A stretch of DNA of 64,000 nucleotides from Zychaea mexicana (lineage: Eukaryota; Mucoromycota; Mucoromycetes; Mucorales; Lichtheimiaceae). Of the stretch, positions 19,232 to 38,926 are shown in pieces. The notes below the pieces were generated by a model, which saw only the letters and a list, made by a program, of their open reading frames with translations, was not told the DNA's origin and searched no databases. The DNA is taken from assembly GCF_025766255.1 (NCBI RefSeq), contig NW_026516680.1:248001-312000 (forward strand), read 5' to 3'. Position numbers and translations under genes: made by a program. Each line of letters begins with the position of its first letter. Position 1 is the first letter of the stretch.

Positions 19232-20222
19232 CTATGGGTGAACAATTTCTTTCCAAAGCGTATCCATGAGATAATGAATGTTGTCACATCCGATACCCTT
19301 ATTCTTCTTGCGTCTATAGTAGTAACAGAGCCAAGATATATCTTAGTAACATGTCATACAACCGTCTTGGAGAGGTGATGGATCGACTCAACGTAATGCA
19401 CAAACATTTATGCCAAGTCACATCCAATACCATCAACTTATCTGCCCTTCTCGAAAACCAAAACCTTACATGTCTTCTGTGCTCATGGTAAGCTGTCCAA
19501 TAGCAAGCGCGGTCTCCTTTCCTTCAGCCATGATAGCCACAACTGCCCCCACTGGAAGATCAACATCCATCCGTGCACCACTCGATGTCAAGCCTGGGCA
19601 CATAATGTTGGCACCGGATAAAACAAATTTGATGGCACCACGATCCACTTGAATCTTGGGAAGAATATCCGGGTCTACACGTTTTATTGCACGCATATAT
19701 ACATACCCATTGAAATGGTAAGCTCTTTGCTGGGACCATTCTATCGCATACGCAAAGAGAAAAAAAATATCCAACCCCATTCTTACATTGATGAAGCAGT
19801 TTCAAGGTAGGAAAGTAAGGTCCGTCGAAATGTTGGAAGAACAGGATCTTGCCGTTCACTGACAAGAATGAAATGTGTTCGTGTCTGTTGTCGTCGTCGC
19901 CCCAAACATATAGCGTCAGCCTTTTATTTCAGCCAAGAGCATGATAATATTACTGCTGAGAGAAACTGAAACAATCCACCTACCCTTTGATCTGGATAAT
20001 GGGTGTCTTTTTAGGCATCAACTCTTCCATGACAGAATCTAGTCCTGGGTACTGCTCCTGCAATTTAGCACGGATTCCTCGCTGTACGGACGATTTGAGT
20101 TGCGACTGTCCTGCAATGTTTTCCGAAAAGCTAAATCTATTTGGCAACACACAAGCACATGGGATCAATATTTGTCAACACGATTTACTAGCTTTCTGTT
20201 GCCTATTTTACTTTTTGAACAT
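19232..20222 (-). CDS. TMA20: MCT-1/Tma20-like translation machinery protein (DUF1947-PUA)
   Basis: Ribosome-associated factor that, with its Tma22/DENR partner, helps release tRNA and recycle or reinitiate 40S subunits. Five exons: 20222-20212, 20136-19984, 19884-19787, 19674-19470, 19313-19232, all GT-AG and in phase, giving 182 residues, the usual MCT-1 size. Features: start [47 protein letters not shown], then the PUA domain with [35 protein letters not shown] and the closing [12 protein letters not shown]. The first exon is only 11 nt and was placed because it restores the conserved MFKKF start. Intact. Confidence 0.93.
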
Positions 20223-21818
20223 GGCTCCTCGTATAGTATATGATGGCGCGAAAAAAAGTTGAGCAAGAAAAGTGCTATTTGATTTCAGCTGAGTTACACT
20301 TGTCGCGTAGTTACCACAGTTGACAGGCCATACAAGCGTTATTGAACTTACCTCTCAACGCCATATAGTAAGAAGTGGCCACATCATACTGCTAGAAATC
20401 AACACTTCATAATACATTACTAATTACGTTGACTATTTTTTGATTCGTTTCAAGAGAAGAATTGAGTAAATAGTGTGAGCGAGTTCAATCCCTTCGAGCA
20501 AGAAAGCGTCGCTCATTGTGAGCGGTATTTAGCACCATATTTAGTTTGCATGTAAACCGTTCTGCTTTCCTCGTTACTAATATGCTGCTTATCAACTTAT
20601 ACAAAATTGTAAGCCAGTCTACGAGCAAAACCACTTTTATCACACTTCCACTTTTCACTTGTAGCAGAGTTTTTAAGCTCTACTGCCAATCAGATCGAAA
20701 AACTCATAGAGCAGAATACCGATGAAACTGACGCGCCATGATATGTACATTGCGACTGGCAAACAGCGCATCTCGCTGCTTCCACTCCTATCAATCGACA
20801 CATAACAGTGAGGTACCAGGACGATGTCGAGCCTTTATTCCAACAACATAGGTTGTAAAAGACGGAATTACTACCACGGTACAACGAACGTTTTCGTATA
20901 GTTGACGCATAACATTCGAACTTCTGACGCGCCATAGCTCATTATTACCAATATACAGTATATGTGGCTCAAGCTCATGCTGCTCCTATGAATACGACAG
21001 CATGCAATAATCTCTCAATTGCTAACAAAATGAGAGCTGGCATCACCTTCATGTTTGGTATGCGAGCCACCGCAATGAAAGTAAGCAAAAGTCTCAGTAG
21101 CTGCTGGGAGAATCTCTGTGCTAGGAGACATTTTTATTGGCTTGTCTCTTATGTATGATATAACGTACAAAATTAAAAACTTACTTGATGTGTAACCCTT
21201 GCACTACTGTACATATTCATGATGATACAACATCCGTTTAAAAGCTTAGCTCTATAGTCGAATGCCACAGTCAGAGCTCTATGATGATAGCCATACTGTA
21301 TGTCTGAAGCGCTATATACCATAATCACATTAAGCTTTGTATCACTTTTTTCTGATGCTTTATTCTTCTTACATCAGATAATGTATTTGCCTGTAAAAAC
21401 TTTATTAAGCTTTCATTCATGACGCTTTTATCTTTTGCCGCCGGATAGCGTACAGTATCATTTAATTGCCTGGTAACGTGGTACACAGGCCACAAGTGTG
21501 CTACAGTAATAGAATAAGAAACCACTAACTGCGCGAATGGATTCAATGGACTCTTTCTCCATTTTCTCTCTGGTTGAGGGCTTCCAACGTTATTTCTACA
21601 CTATATTACCAATAGTAAAGCTGTATCATAGCCAATAATAAGGCTAAACCAAAATTTACGTCAGAAAGCAAGGAAGCATAGCCGCTAGAACACATTGCTC
21701 AAAGAAGAACAATCTGTTACTAAAGAAAGGAAATACTATCAATCTTGACCCAGAGGTACGTTCTATATAGACCCTGCCTGTAAACACAACAGTTTAATTT
21801 ACCTAGTGAGTTTTAGAA
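20223..21818. other. Intergenic, possible remnants only
   Basis: Short frames on both strands, such as 21325-21546 on the minus strand (NESLIKFLQANTLSDVRR), lack recognisable domains and splice context. Nothing is supported as a gene. Confidence 0.35.
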
Positions 21819-23498
21819 ATGTATATAACTTACGAGACCAGACAATGGAGCGAATATACATATAAAAAGGTCTCACTTGCCACAACACTCATTGCTGCGC
21901 TTCGATCACATGCCCGGCCACCTCGACGGTTTTCTACATTGTCGAAACCTAGCTTCATGCCCAAGAAGCTTGTTCGGACTTCTGATATGCAAGTGGTTTC
22001 TGGGTTGCAAGTGAACGAAGGGTACTGTGCTCTCTCCTATTCTTGGAATCAATCGGGAGACAGTGTTGTAGACGAATTCACTGGCAAGGAGAAACGAGAC
22101 GACCAAGGCAAACACAAAATAGTTTATCCTGCGAAAAAAATACGACAAAAACCAAGAGGTCGAAAGCGCATTCCACACAAGGTTAGACTTGTCAAGTTCG
22201 AAGGTCTTATACAGCAAATATGCAAAGATTTCAACATCAAGTACATATGGTATGACCAAATGTGTATCAATCAAGATGATATGGAAGAGAAGCGGGAGGA
22301 GATACGACATATGCATCGAATCTATTCCAACGCGTACTGCACCGTAGCTTTGGTACCCGAACTACAGGTGCGCAAGTACATCAGCAGTGAGCGACTCAAA
22401 AGTGTTTACATAATAGAGAGGACGGATATACTGTATTCCGAATGGTACAAACGCCTATGGACACTAGAGGAAGCTGTAATGTCACCAAGAATTCTTTTTG
22501 TTGGTCAGAATATACATACATGGTGGCATGTACCGACTTGGCTTTGCGACGAGCTGTCGTTCATCTGTAAAAGACCGATACGAGTAAATTCCAGCGCTGT
22601 TCTACATAACGCACATATACGCCGTAGTACCAAGGAACATGACAGGGTCTTTGCGCTCGCCAACATTTTTCCAGAAGTCATGAGCAAGATAACTGTTGAC
22701 TACGACCAATCGTTACACGACCTATTGATCCAGTTTTACGGCGCTTTAGCAGAACATGATTTATCTGTCTTGTGCTTTAAGCGACGTGGTTACTCTCGCC
22801 TGTACAAGTCGATTGCAGGTACTCACCCCACCGAGGCAGATCCAAATTACATCGGATTTCCACTGGAATCTCATCGGTTACCATCGTGGACTGGCGTCGC
22901 CGGAGAACATTATCAAATGGGGCAATTGAAAACCAACTTCCAAAACTACTGCATCAATGGAGGGACCTTGGAAGTGACTTGCATCGCAGTTACCAACAAC
23001 AACCGGTCGATTGCACCACCGCTTGTTTTCGAGAGCACTGACATACCACCTATACCTAAGGTCAAGGCACAAGGCGTTTACTATCTTGCAATAATCGCAC
23101 AACTGCCTGACTACGGCACTAAAACCGTCTACCTTATATCCGAAAGAGCTATTTTAGACAAGGCTGGTATACAAGCTCTATCTAAAAAATGCAGCTTACT
23201 GTCATTTTTACTGCCAATCAAGAAGGAGAATCTGTGCTGGTTGGATCGTGCTGTAGAAAAGGACCACACGCTTGTAGACGATATCAATTTGACGGAAGAT
23301 ATTAGCGATACTTCTCGACAGCTTGTAATGCTTTCCGAAATAAGCTTTCCCGTCTCTGATGATTTTACAACATGCTACTACCCTGTTGTCAAAAAAGATG
23401 GTGATCATTACAAAGCTATTGGTATTTGTATACTAGATGATCCTGAATTATTATTGGCCGGATATACTCCCGCCAAACAAACGTATCGTATTCAATAA
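21819..23498 (+). CDS. HET-domain (heterokaryon incompatibility) protein, intact
   Basis: A single open frame of 559 codons. HET domains act in fungal nonself recognition and may trigger a cell-death response, acting in the cytoplasm. Conserved blocks: GYCALSYSWNQSGD (residues about 67-80), FNIKYIWYDQMCINQDD (about 138-155), IYSNAYCTVALVPE and RLWTLEEAVMSPRILFVG, followed by HDRVFALANIFPE, the usual end of the domain. The C-terminal half is unassigned but is shared with the pseudogene at 12482-14330. The ATG used is the first in frame, directly after TTTTAG; the pseudogene's extra 31 codons upstream suggest that a 5' exon may exist or was lost here. No signal peptide or membrane segment. Confidence 0.88.
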   Translation: MYITYETRQWSEYTYKKVSLATTLIAALRSHARPPRRFSTLSKPSFMPKKLVRTSDMQVVSGLQVNEGYCALSYSWNQSGDSVVDEFTGKEKRDDQGKHKIVYPAKKIRQKPRGRKRIPHKVRLVKFEGLIQQICKDFNIKYIWYDQMCINQDDMEEKREEIRHMHRIYSNAYCTVALVPELQVRKYISSERLKSVYIIERTDILYSEWYKRLWTLEEAVMSPRILFVGQNIHTWWHVPTWLCDELSFICKRPIRVNSSAVLHNAHIRRSTKEHDRVFALANIFPEVMSKITVDYDQSLHDLLIQFYGALAEHDLSVLCFKRRGYSRLYKSIAGTHPTEADPNYIGFPLESHRLPSWTGVAGEHYQMGQLKTNFQNYCINGGTLEVTCIAVTNNNRSIAPPLVFESTDIPPIPKVKAQGVYYLAIIAQLPDYGTKTVYLISERAILDKAGIQALSKKCSLLSFLLPIKKENLCWLDRAVEKDHTLVDDINLTEDISDTSRQLVMLSEISFPVSDDFTTCYYPVVKKDGDHYKAIGICILDDPELLLAGYTPAKQTYRIQ

Positions 23499-24218
23499 AA
23501 AACCGGTTACAATGCTTTGTATGTAATGGTACCAGAAGATATCAAGAGCATTCATAAAGGATAATTGTGAGCCTTTATAAAGTGTCATGTCGACTCGGGT
23601 CGACATAGTTTTTCTAGCATATTAAACGATTGCTGGACTGAAAATAGAGCTAATGATACATGCTATATAACATCCACAAGTATGGTCGCGTCTCCTAGAT
23701 GAGCTACGTTCGCGCCCTTTGCTTAAATTTTATGGCTGATGCAGATCTCTCTACTTCATGAAAAGGAACGGACGAATCAGGAGACAGTCGGTAAAAATTT
23801 AAAAATTAGGAGAGCCTCAGTTGACTTGCTGTTATTTGACGGCACGACCTTTTGGCCAGATGGTGTGGCAGCCAGCACCACACTAGCGCTCAGACGGATA
23901 CATGCAGAAAACTCATCTATAGCATAGTAACACTATCAGATGATGTAAATATCCTTTCTTGCCTTATAATTACCGACATCAACGGTATCTCAATAAATCA
24001 TCTTCTACACAAAAAAAAAGTTGACTTGCTGTTAAGCCTTTTCTGCCAGCAGCGGTAATTTTCTTTATTATATGGCAAATGTATAGCGGAGCTACGTGAC
24101 ACTGTAGTCCTGCAAAAGATATATTACATGCATTATTTCCACACGGGCGGGCGCTTGTGTTTTCAATTTTTTTATTCCTTTTTTTCCGTTTCTGTTTTTC
24201 TACTTTGGTCCAATTACT
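23499..24218. other. Intergenic, nothing firm
   Basis: Contains a repeated 15-mer, GTTGACTTGCTGTTA, at about 23820 and 24021, and a palindrome GTCGACTCGGGTCGAC-like at about 23590. No gene is supported. Confidence 0.35.
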
Positions 24219-25366
24219 ATGGCACCTACCATAGCAAGTATTACTCGAAACGAGGACAATACTGACTCTAAAGTTGCAGTACTTACGGGTGGTAGTCGAG
24301 GTATAGGATATAATGAAGATAAGGCACTTGTTGCTCGTAGAGTTACTTTTGCTATTGGTGATATTCTCGACGAGCAAGGCCAAGCTGCTGTACGAGGATT
24401 TAATAAGCAGTTGAGTATACAAAGATAGACAAGCGAGTAGTATTCTGTGATGACACTGGTTTTCCCTTCTCTCTCAATGGATTTTAAAGAGATGGAAAAA
24501 ATGTTGCAGCTTACATCTATACGGATGTTTTAAAATACAAGGATCTCCTTGCAATGTTTGCCTTGGCGGATAAAGAGTTTGGAGGGGTCGATGTGCGTAC
24601 ATAAAGGGCCGTATGGTCTAGATTTTCTGTGGTTTGACTGAGAGCATTATGTAGATACTCACAATTGGAGAGGTTATATTATTTTACCTTGTAGATTGCA
24701 AATATGAATGCTGCTATACATAGCGCTTTCTGGATATGAATGTGGCGAGTCCTCAGCTAAATAATCGCTAAAAAAAGCATTGCCAACATACTCCTTTCGG
24801 TTAAACAGCGGTATAGAATTACTCATAAGCATGAAGCCAATGTGGGTGGTGTCATAGAATGTAATAGAGTGGAGTTAATGTATATGGCTAAACGAGGCCA
24901 GGGCATAATCATAAATACGGCATCAGTTGCAGGTAAGTAAGGGATGAAAAGGATAAGTTATATTTCAGCAGCTGTTGGCTTATGGAAATCTGACTGATCG
25001 ATGATAACGTTTGGTATCATAAGAACTTATCCGATGAAGTAAGCAGTCTTTATCACTTTCTACCAATGTGCTCATCCGTTTCTCTAACTATCATCGTTTG
25101 ATAAAATGCCAATTACAAAGGGACTGGCCACTTACTCAGCTTCCAAACATCTGTACATGTTCCTTTGCACATTTGCCGAAAGTGTATAACACGAGAGTCA
25201 ATGTAGTATGCCCATACTGGGTCCAAACGGATCTGCTGACAAAGACTGTAGATGCAAATCCGGCAGTTTCCGAAATTATTCAAGCTTTCGAAGAGGCACG
25301 CATTGATGGTGTTGTCAAAACATTTCTATACAATGTATTGATTAGCCGAAACTATCCGGTAAGCTA
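24219..25366 (+). pseudogene. Decayed short-chain dehydrogenase/reductase (relative of 16303-17982)
   Basis: Pieces of an SDR in order on the plus strand: KVAVLTGGSRGIG (cofactor loop) in 24219-24410, then VAAYIYTDVLKYKDLLAMFA and DKEFGGVD ending at a donor, IANMNAAIHSAFW followed by TGA, MYMAKRGQGIIINTASVAG with a GTAAGT donor, ITKGLATYSASKH (catalytic YxxxK as YSASK), a 1-nt frameshift at about 25190, and NTRVNVVCPYWVQTDLLTK. Exon order and several introns match the intact gene, so they share ancestry. Missing exons, the TGA and the frameshift make a working enzyme unlikely, though the YSASK and cofactor motifs survive. Confidence 0.8.
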
Positions 25367-27728
25367 AAAAAAATATGAGTCTTATGTAGAGTGAATAGGG
25401 AAAAGAAAACCAGGCACATATTCAAAAGCGCTAGTATGGTATAATCCAACTACTGTTTTGTTCATTTCAATAAATATGAGGTGCGACTTTGTCTGTTCTG
25501 TCAGATGGAATCTGTTTTAAAAGTGCCTGCAGCACGCAGTAAGCTTTCGCTACATTTCGCATACAAAGAGGAAATGGGAATATGTCATATCAAACCCACT
25601 TTAAATATCAGGTATGATAGTATGATCACTTCTAGGTTACAAAAGCAAAAGACTTAGCAATTCAGTCGTCAAAAGAGCAGTTCAATGTGGCCGTTGAGCG
25701 CAGTAAATTATAATAGCGACGAATGAACAATACTTAATGCTGCCCTGCCATTGAGATTGTCAATATTACAGTGCAAAGCAAATACCTACGATAGCTGGTG
25801 AAATACGGACAATATACACTGTGAAGCTCTTTACAACATATCATTTGGATTACAGCTTTAGACATCTCCCTGGGAGATATGAATTGAACGACCTGAGGTT
25901 AACACTCTCCATACGAATATAAAAACACAGTTCGGTGCATGACAGCATTGCAACGTTGAGTTGGCTGTCCTGTAAGCTAGGAGAAATAGGAAATAGCGAG
26001 TTTATTCATGAGAAAAATTAGCACCGGCCGTCATTGAAGGAATAGATATGCCTCTTTTTACTGTTTGGGTAAGGATCTCAGTTGGCGCTGTAAAACATCC
26101 GTGAAAAACATGCTGTTCAGCGGTCTCAGGTGGAAGAACGATTAGATAAAACGCACAACACCAGGTTATATTATTGATATGCATGATGTATCATAGTTTT
26201 ATAGTGTAAACTTCTATCCAACTAAAAAAGAAGGTTGTTCAATGTTTGTTCAGTGTTCTAGTTTCCAGCTGTTCCATCAGCTCCGCAAGATACCACCACC
26301 AAGACACCCTTTGGTCTCCAGAGGTGCGTTAATGTAGCTGTCAAGCCCTGCAGTGTCGCTTTCAACGCCTTCATCATGTGTAAATGGCAATAAATCGTCA
26401 TAATTCTATATTGGTCTTGACAAAAGTGCAACGATCTAATACTTTGTAAACTGACTTTAACTTGGATGAGAATACATCTAATGGTACTATTGTCAGTCGT
26501 ATGAAGATGTCAAAGGTACCTTCTCTTTCAAATCTCTTCGTTGATATGCTCTGTGTAATACGGCTTCCAGTTTGACACCACGTTACTACATGAACATCTG
26601 ATGATTTCTTGTCTGTCTTTGTCATGCGTCGTCCGCATAATAGCGAATTTTAGATTGCCCCACAAGAAAGAATCACTTGTGTGCCATAAGAACGGCTGAA
26701 GCTTACGTTCGGAAGGCTGCATCTGGAGAAAAGACTTGCCTGGGTTGAAGAAACTGGCAAGTCTGTATTGCTAGGGTCGGAATGCGTATTAAAAAGTCGT
26801 TGACGTTTGAAGACATTGTTAGGTTATGGTAATGTTGAGGGAGGACGGGCAAGAGCTACGAGGAAAATATGGGCACTGAAAATGAGAAAGCTGAGCTTGT
26901 CAGAGGTGAAAGATGGTAAAATGTGTCAACCTGCTCACAATAGGTTCGGGTGTCATCATTTTAAGCCAGTCTGGACCTACTTAACTTTTGTTTATTGACA
27001 AGTATACATATCTACATAGACGTCAATGACGTACATAGCATGATAAAGGGATCAGTGAAAAAATGTGTGAGTGTGAGATATGTGCGTTGTACTGCTGAGT
27101 GCGGAATATGTTCATATTTGATCTGCTGACAGTGACAGACACCATTCCAAAACATGAAAGCATCCGAAAAACTACGCATAACGGGAAGTCCTCAGACCAT
27201 CCCAACAATGTAATATGCTCCAAAGTAAAATCATGTGAAGATGCAAAAAGTCGTTGATACAGTATCTAGAACCCAAGAAAATAATGCAGGTCCGAATTGT
27301 CTTTTGCTAGATGAAATCCATCTTTAAGGAAGCTCCGGAAGTTTTTGCTCCTCTCTTTTTCTACTATGCTCGCTCAAGCGCAGGCCTCCGCTCACTGTAA
27401 AACACTTCCAGGTCAATCACACAAAGAACACTTTAAGACTATGATCGAGCGTTGAAACTATAATGACATAAATTAATTATGATAGAAAGCTACCCCTACA
27501 TCGTGCATATCAGAATTAGCGCACACAGATAAGAAAGCTTAATAGTATGTTTCAAGCAATACACTGTGAAACAGAGCTCTTCGTTTTTGCAACATATCCA
27601 TTTGAATGCAGCCTTGAAGTCCTGAGCGTCTTTTAACTTTCCGAAACCCAATTGTAGCTGGGCTTGCCTTATTCCTGCTTCGAGAACCTCTTCCCCTTTT
27701 TTATTTTTTTTCTAACCGCAAGTAGTTC
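25367..27728. other. Long intergenic stretch, no gene recognised
   Basis: About 2.4 kb with only short, motif-free open frames on both strands (the longest near 26400-26720 and 26807-26998). A T-rich tract at 27690-27715 precedes the BEACH gene. I see no repeat family or RNA gene. Confidence 0.4.
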
Positions 27729-35635
<7,907 letters not shown>

Positions 35636-35853
35636 ATAAAGGAAGCGATAATAAAGAGAGGAGGATCAAATATCCTGTGCTTCCATGCAGAGTTATCCGA
35701 CGTGTCCAAATGGTCTTAGTCATCATGGAAAGCTATAAAGTGCTTCATGATGGCTGCTGTCCTGCTCGTTCTTTTTTTTGTGGGGTATTGAGTTGAAATT
35801 CAACTCTCATTTTCTCTTATTTTCTTGAGTCCGAAATTATTGATAACCAACCG

Positions 35854-37973
35854 ATGCTCGACGGCTGTTATCCCCCTACTTCACTTTTGAACATGAACGT
35901 AATTGGTGCCTCGGTATCCGAGGCCGCTACATTTGGCTCTCATGAAACAAGAGATATTGTGCTTCCCAACCAAATTGAACACGTCTCTCAAATCGCTGTC
36001 GATGTAAGCATGATTCTGGTGTTCGCTCTCACCCTTTAAAAAAGCACATACACTACATAAACTTTGTCGGGTGAGAAGGAGGCGGCGGAAGGAGAAAAGA
36101 GTGAAAACAAAGAAAGTAAGCATATATTAACAAGGCGACAATATGCGGCTGTTACATGTGTAGATCGGAGGTTCATTGGCCAAGATCGTATACTTCACAT
36201 CATCTGCAGATCGCAAGGGCGGTCGGCTCCACTTTAAAAAATTTGAAACGGATAAGATCGACGAGTGCATTGACTTTATTGCAGAGCTGGTAGAGGATGC
36301 CCGACACATTGCGACGACAGAGCAGGTTCTTAAGGCGACAGGTGGAGGAGCACATTTGTATCATGACAAGCTGTCAAAACGGCTCCCGGGCATAGTAGTA
36401 CAAAAGGAAGATGAAATGGAGTGCCTCATTACAGGTATGTTGAGAAGAAAAGGATTGCAGGCTCATGTTGTACCGGGGAATATAAGAGTAAATGTAACTT
36501 ACGCATTTATTGGGATCTTTTCATGGAATATTATAACAATAGGATTGAATTTTTTTATTACCGAGATACCATATGAAGTATTTACGTATAACGAACAAGT
36601 CGATAAGAACCCAATGCAGTTTGAGGAAATGACTCAGGCGATATACCCGTACATGGTGCGTGGCCTTCATCAAGGCCGTTTCTTTTCAGTTCTTCTGTGG
36701 TAGTATCTGCGACATGCATTATAACTAATAACGTTTATGTTTGCTCCCCTAACTTCTGTTTAGTTGGTCAATATTGGCTCTGGTGTAAGGTAAATATATA
36801 TGTGTTAGTGTAGCTGGAAGAGGGAATCATGCAACAAATTTTGTTGGTGGTGATAGATTACCTTATTAATCAGTCAAATTTTTGTCATTTGACAGCATAT
36901 TAAAAGTAACCGGACCTGACCAGTTTACCCGTATTAGTGGCACATCAGTAAGCGACTAAATCTGAGATGGATGCGCATAAGGAGACTTTGGCGTGTGAAT
37001 GATATAGGAAGAGAGAGAAAAGAAAATAAGCTAAACTCTCGTCTAAATAATAGCTGGGTGGTGGTACATTATGGGGACTCTTGTCCTTGTTGACAGATGC
37101 ACACCACTTTGATGGTAAATAACGGGAAAAAGCTCAATATGTAATTTGAAAACTTGCTCATGGGAAAGTATCACTAATGCAAGATCGAATTACTGCAGAT
37201 ATGCTTGAATTATCCCAGACAGGGGACAATAGGAATGTGGACCTAATGGTGGGAGATATTTATGGATCTGATTATGGTCGATTGGGCCTCAAGTCCTCGC
37301 GGATAGCGTCAAGTTTTGGCAAGGTGTTCAAAAAAGGTGTTCGTCAATCTCCCGGTAGTTTCTCATCGGCAGATATTTCTAAAAGCCTCTTGTTCATGGT
37401 CAGGTAAATATGGAAGTCCTTTGGGAAAAATGGAGAGGTTTCTCGATTCGAGCCGTGTTTTACCTTTCCGTTTGTTCAACGAGAAAAAATAATTTGCGCG
37501 CACAATGGGCTTATAAATGCATGATTTTCTATATAGCAACAATATCGGACAGATTGCCTATTTGAACGCACAACAGCATGGCTTAAAACGGATTTATTTT
37601 GGTGGATTCTTCATTCGTGGCCATCCTATCACCATGAACACACTTTCTTATGCCATTGATTTCTGGTCAGGCGGTGAAATGAAGGCCCTGTTCCTGCGAC
37701 ACGAAGGACATTTGGGTGCAACCGGTGCAGTAAGTCAAGAAAGAAGTGGGTTTAACCCGATCCCTTTCGTTTGAATAAGCCGGTATTTTGAGATGATTAA
37801 CAAAAACGTGTACTCGTTATATCTAGTTCCTCAAACACAAGCCGATTCGTAAAGCAAGGCACTCGTTCTCTTATTCAGAAAACTTTCGACCAGACACAGC
37901 GGCAACGCCTAGCCGAGTGTATGATGTATTAGAGCAAACCAATGTAGAATTACGATCAGAAGACAAAATTTGA
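35854..37973 (+). CDS. Pantothenate kinase (eukaryotic type, PanK/Cab1)
   Basis: Catalyses ATP-dependent phosphorylation of pantothenate, the first and controlling step of coenzyme A synthesis, in the cytosol. Nine exons, all GT-AG and in phase: 35854-36003, 36164-36434, 36543-36655, 36764-36789, 36896-36947, 37054-37114, 37199-37403, 37537-37729, 37827-37973, giving 405 residues. Motifs: IAVDIGGSLAKIVYF (N-terminal phosphate-binding loop), KATGGGAHLYHD, YPYMLVNIGSGVS, ISGTSLGGGTLWGL, GDIYGSDYGRLGL, YFGGFFIRGHP and LRHEGHLGATGA. This is the acetyl-CoA kinase-like fold of eukaryotic PanKs, unlike bacterial CoaA. The start could also be the second ATG at 35893. It begins 218 bp after the BEACH gene on the same strand. 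Confidence 0.92.
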
Positions 37974-38926
37974 TAGTATTCCCCCGTTTTAATCGATTGT
38001 GTATGTGTATTTTTTATTTTCCTTTATACTTCTCTTTTTTTCTCCTTTTCACTCTATATTAAAAAGTTGTTCGTTTCCTTCCGTTCTACTATGATACATG
38101 CGTATACTCTACTATATCGTCTTACACAGAAAACAACCCGGTTTTACAGAACATATACGTTACATGTGTAACGATGGGCTAGATCTCTCCGTTACCCACC
38201 TATTCATTTTACGTTTTATTTTCCTATACTTGTATACGCACACACCCACACAGAAAAGACTTTGTGCGAGTTGATTCCAGCCCCACCCCGATCCAAGAAC
38301 AACTCACGACAGCTTCTTTCCAAATTCGCTTTGTAACCAGTCCCTTTTATTCTCATACATTTCCCTTTTTCAAAAAATATATACAATTTATCTGTTACTG
38401 CTACTTAGTAAGATCATATATTGCTACTAGATGGTAGGTTAGGTAATAATGACTTTCAGCTATTAAGAGACAAAGTAGAAGAGAAGCGAAGAAAACGATG
38501 CATTCTTAAATAGTAGATATACATTTCATATAAATTTCTAATCGATTTTGGGACAAAATGTCTACAAAAAGGATCTCCTAAACTTCCTCCACTAGGAGAA
38601 TTTTGACCGCATTTAGGATAAATTTCCCTGTACTCATGTGTACTACGTACATAGCATGTAAGTACACAAGTAGCTTCGTATATGAAGCAGCGGCAACAAT
38701 AGGCTAGAAAAACGCGGAAAATGCAAATTTTGGGATACCGTTCCCTTCAATTCACACGAGCACAAACGGAAAGAGAGACAGGTCGGCTGTCGTGGCAACA
38801 TTAAGCGAAAAAAAAATTGTAACACAGTAGTATGAGGAGGAGAGGGAGAATAAAGTTATAAAAGGTCGCGTTCAAAGAGGTGATTTTTATAAACATATAC
38901 ATCTTCTCTAATCACATATTAATACC
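37974..38926. other. Intergenic and promoter region of the GH3 gene
   Basis: T-rich 3' flank of the PanK gene, then about 400 bp without open frames before a TATA box and the GH3 start. Confidence 0.5.
38857..38864 (+). promoter_or_regulatory. TATA box (TATAAAAG) for the GH3 gene
   Basis: A consensus TATAAAAG 63 bp upstream of the ATG, at the spacing usual for a fungal core promoter with a short leader. Confidence 0.6.

Noticed and set aside
27023..27223. 66-codon minus-strand frame in the 25,367-27,728 gap
   Set aside because: No motif, no splice context and ordinary chance length.
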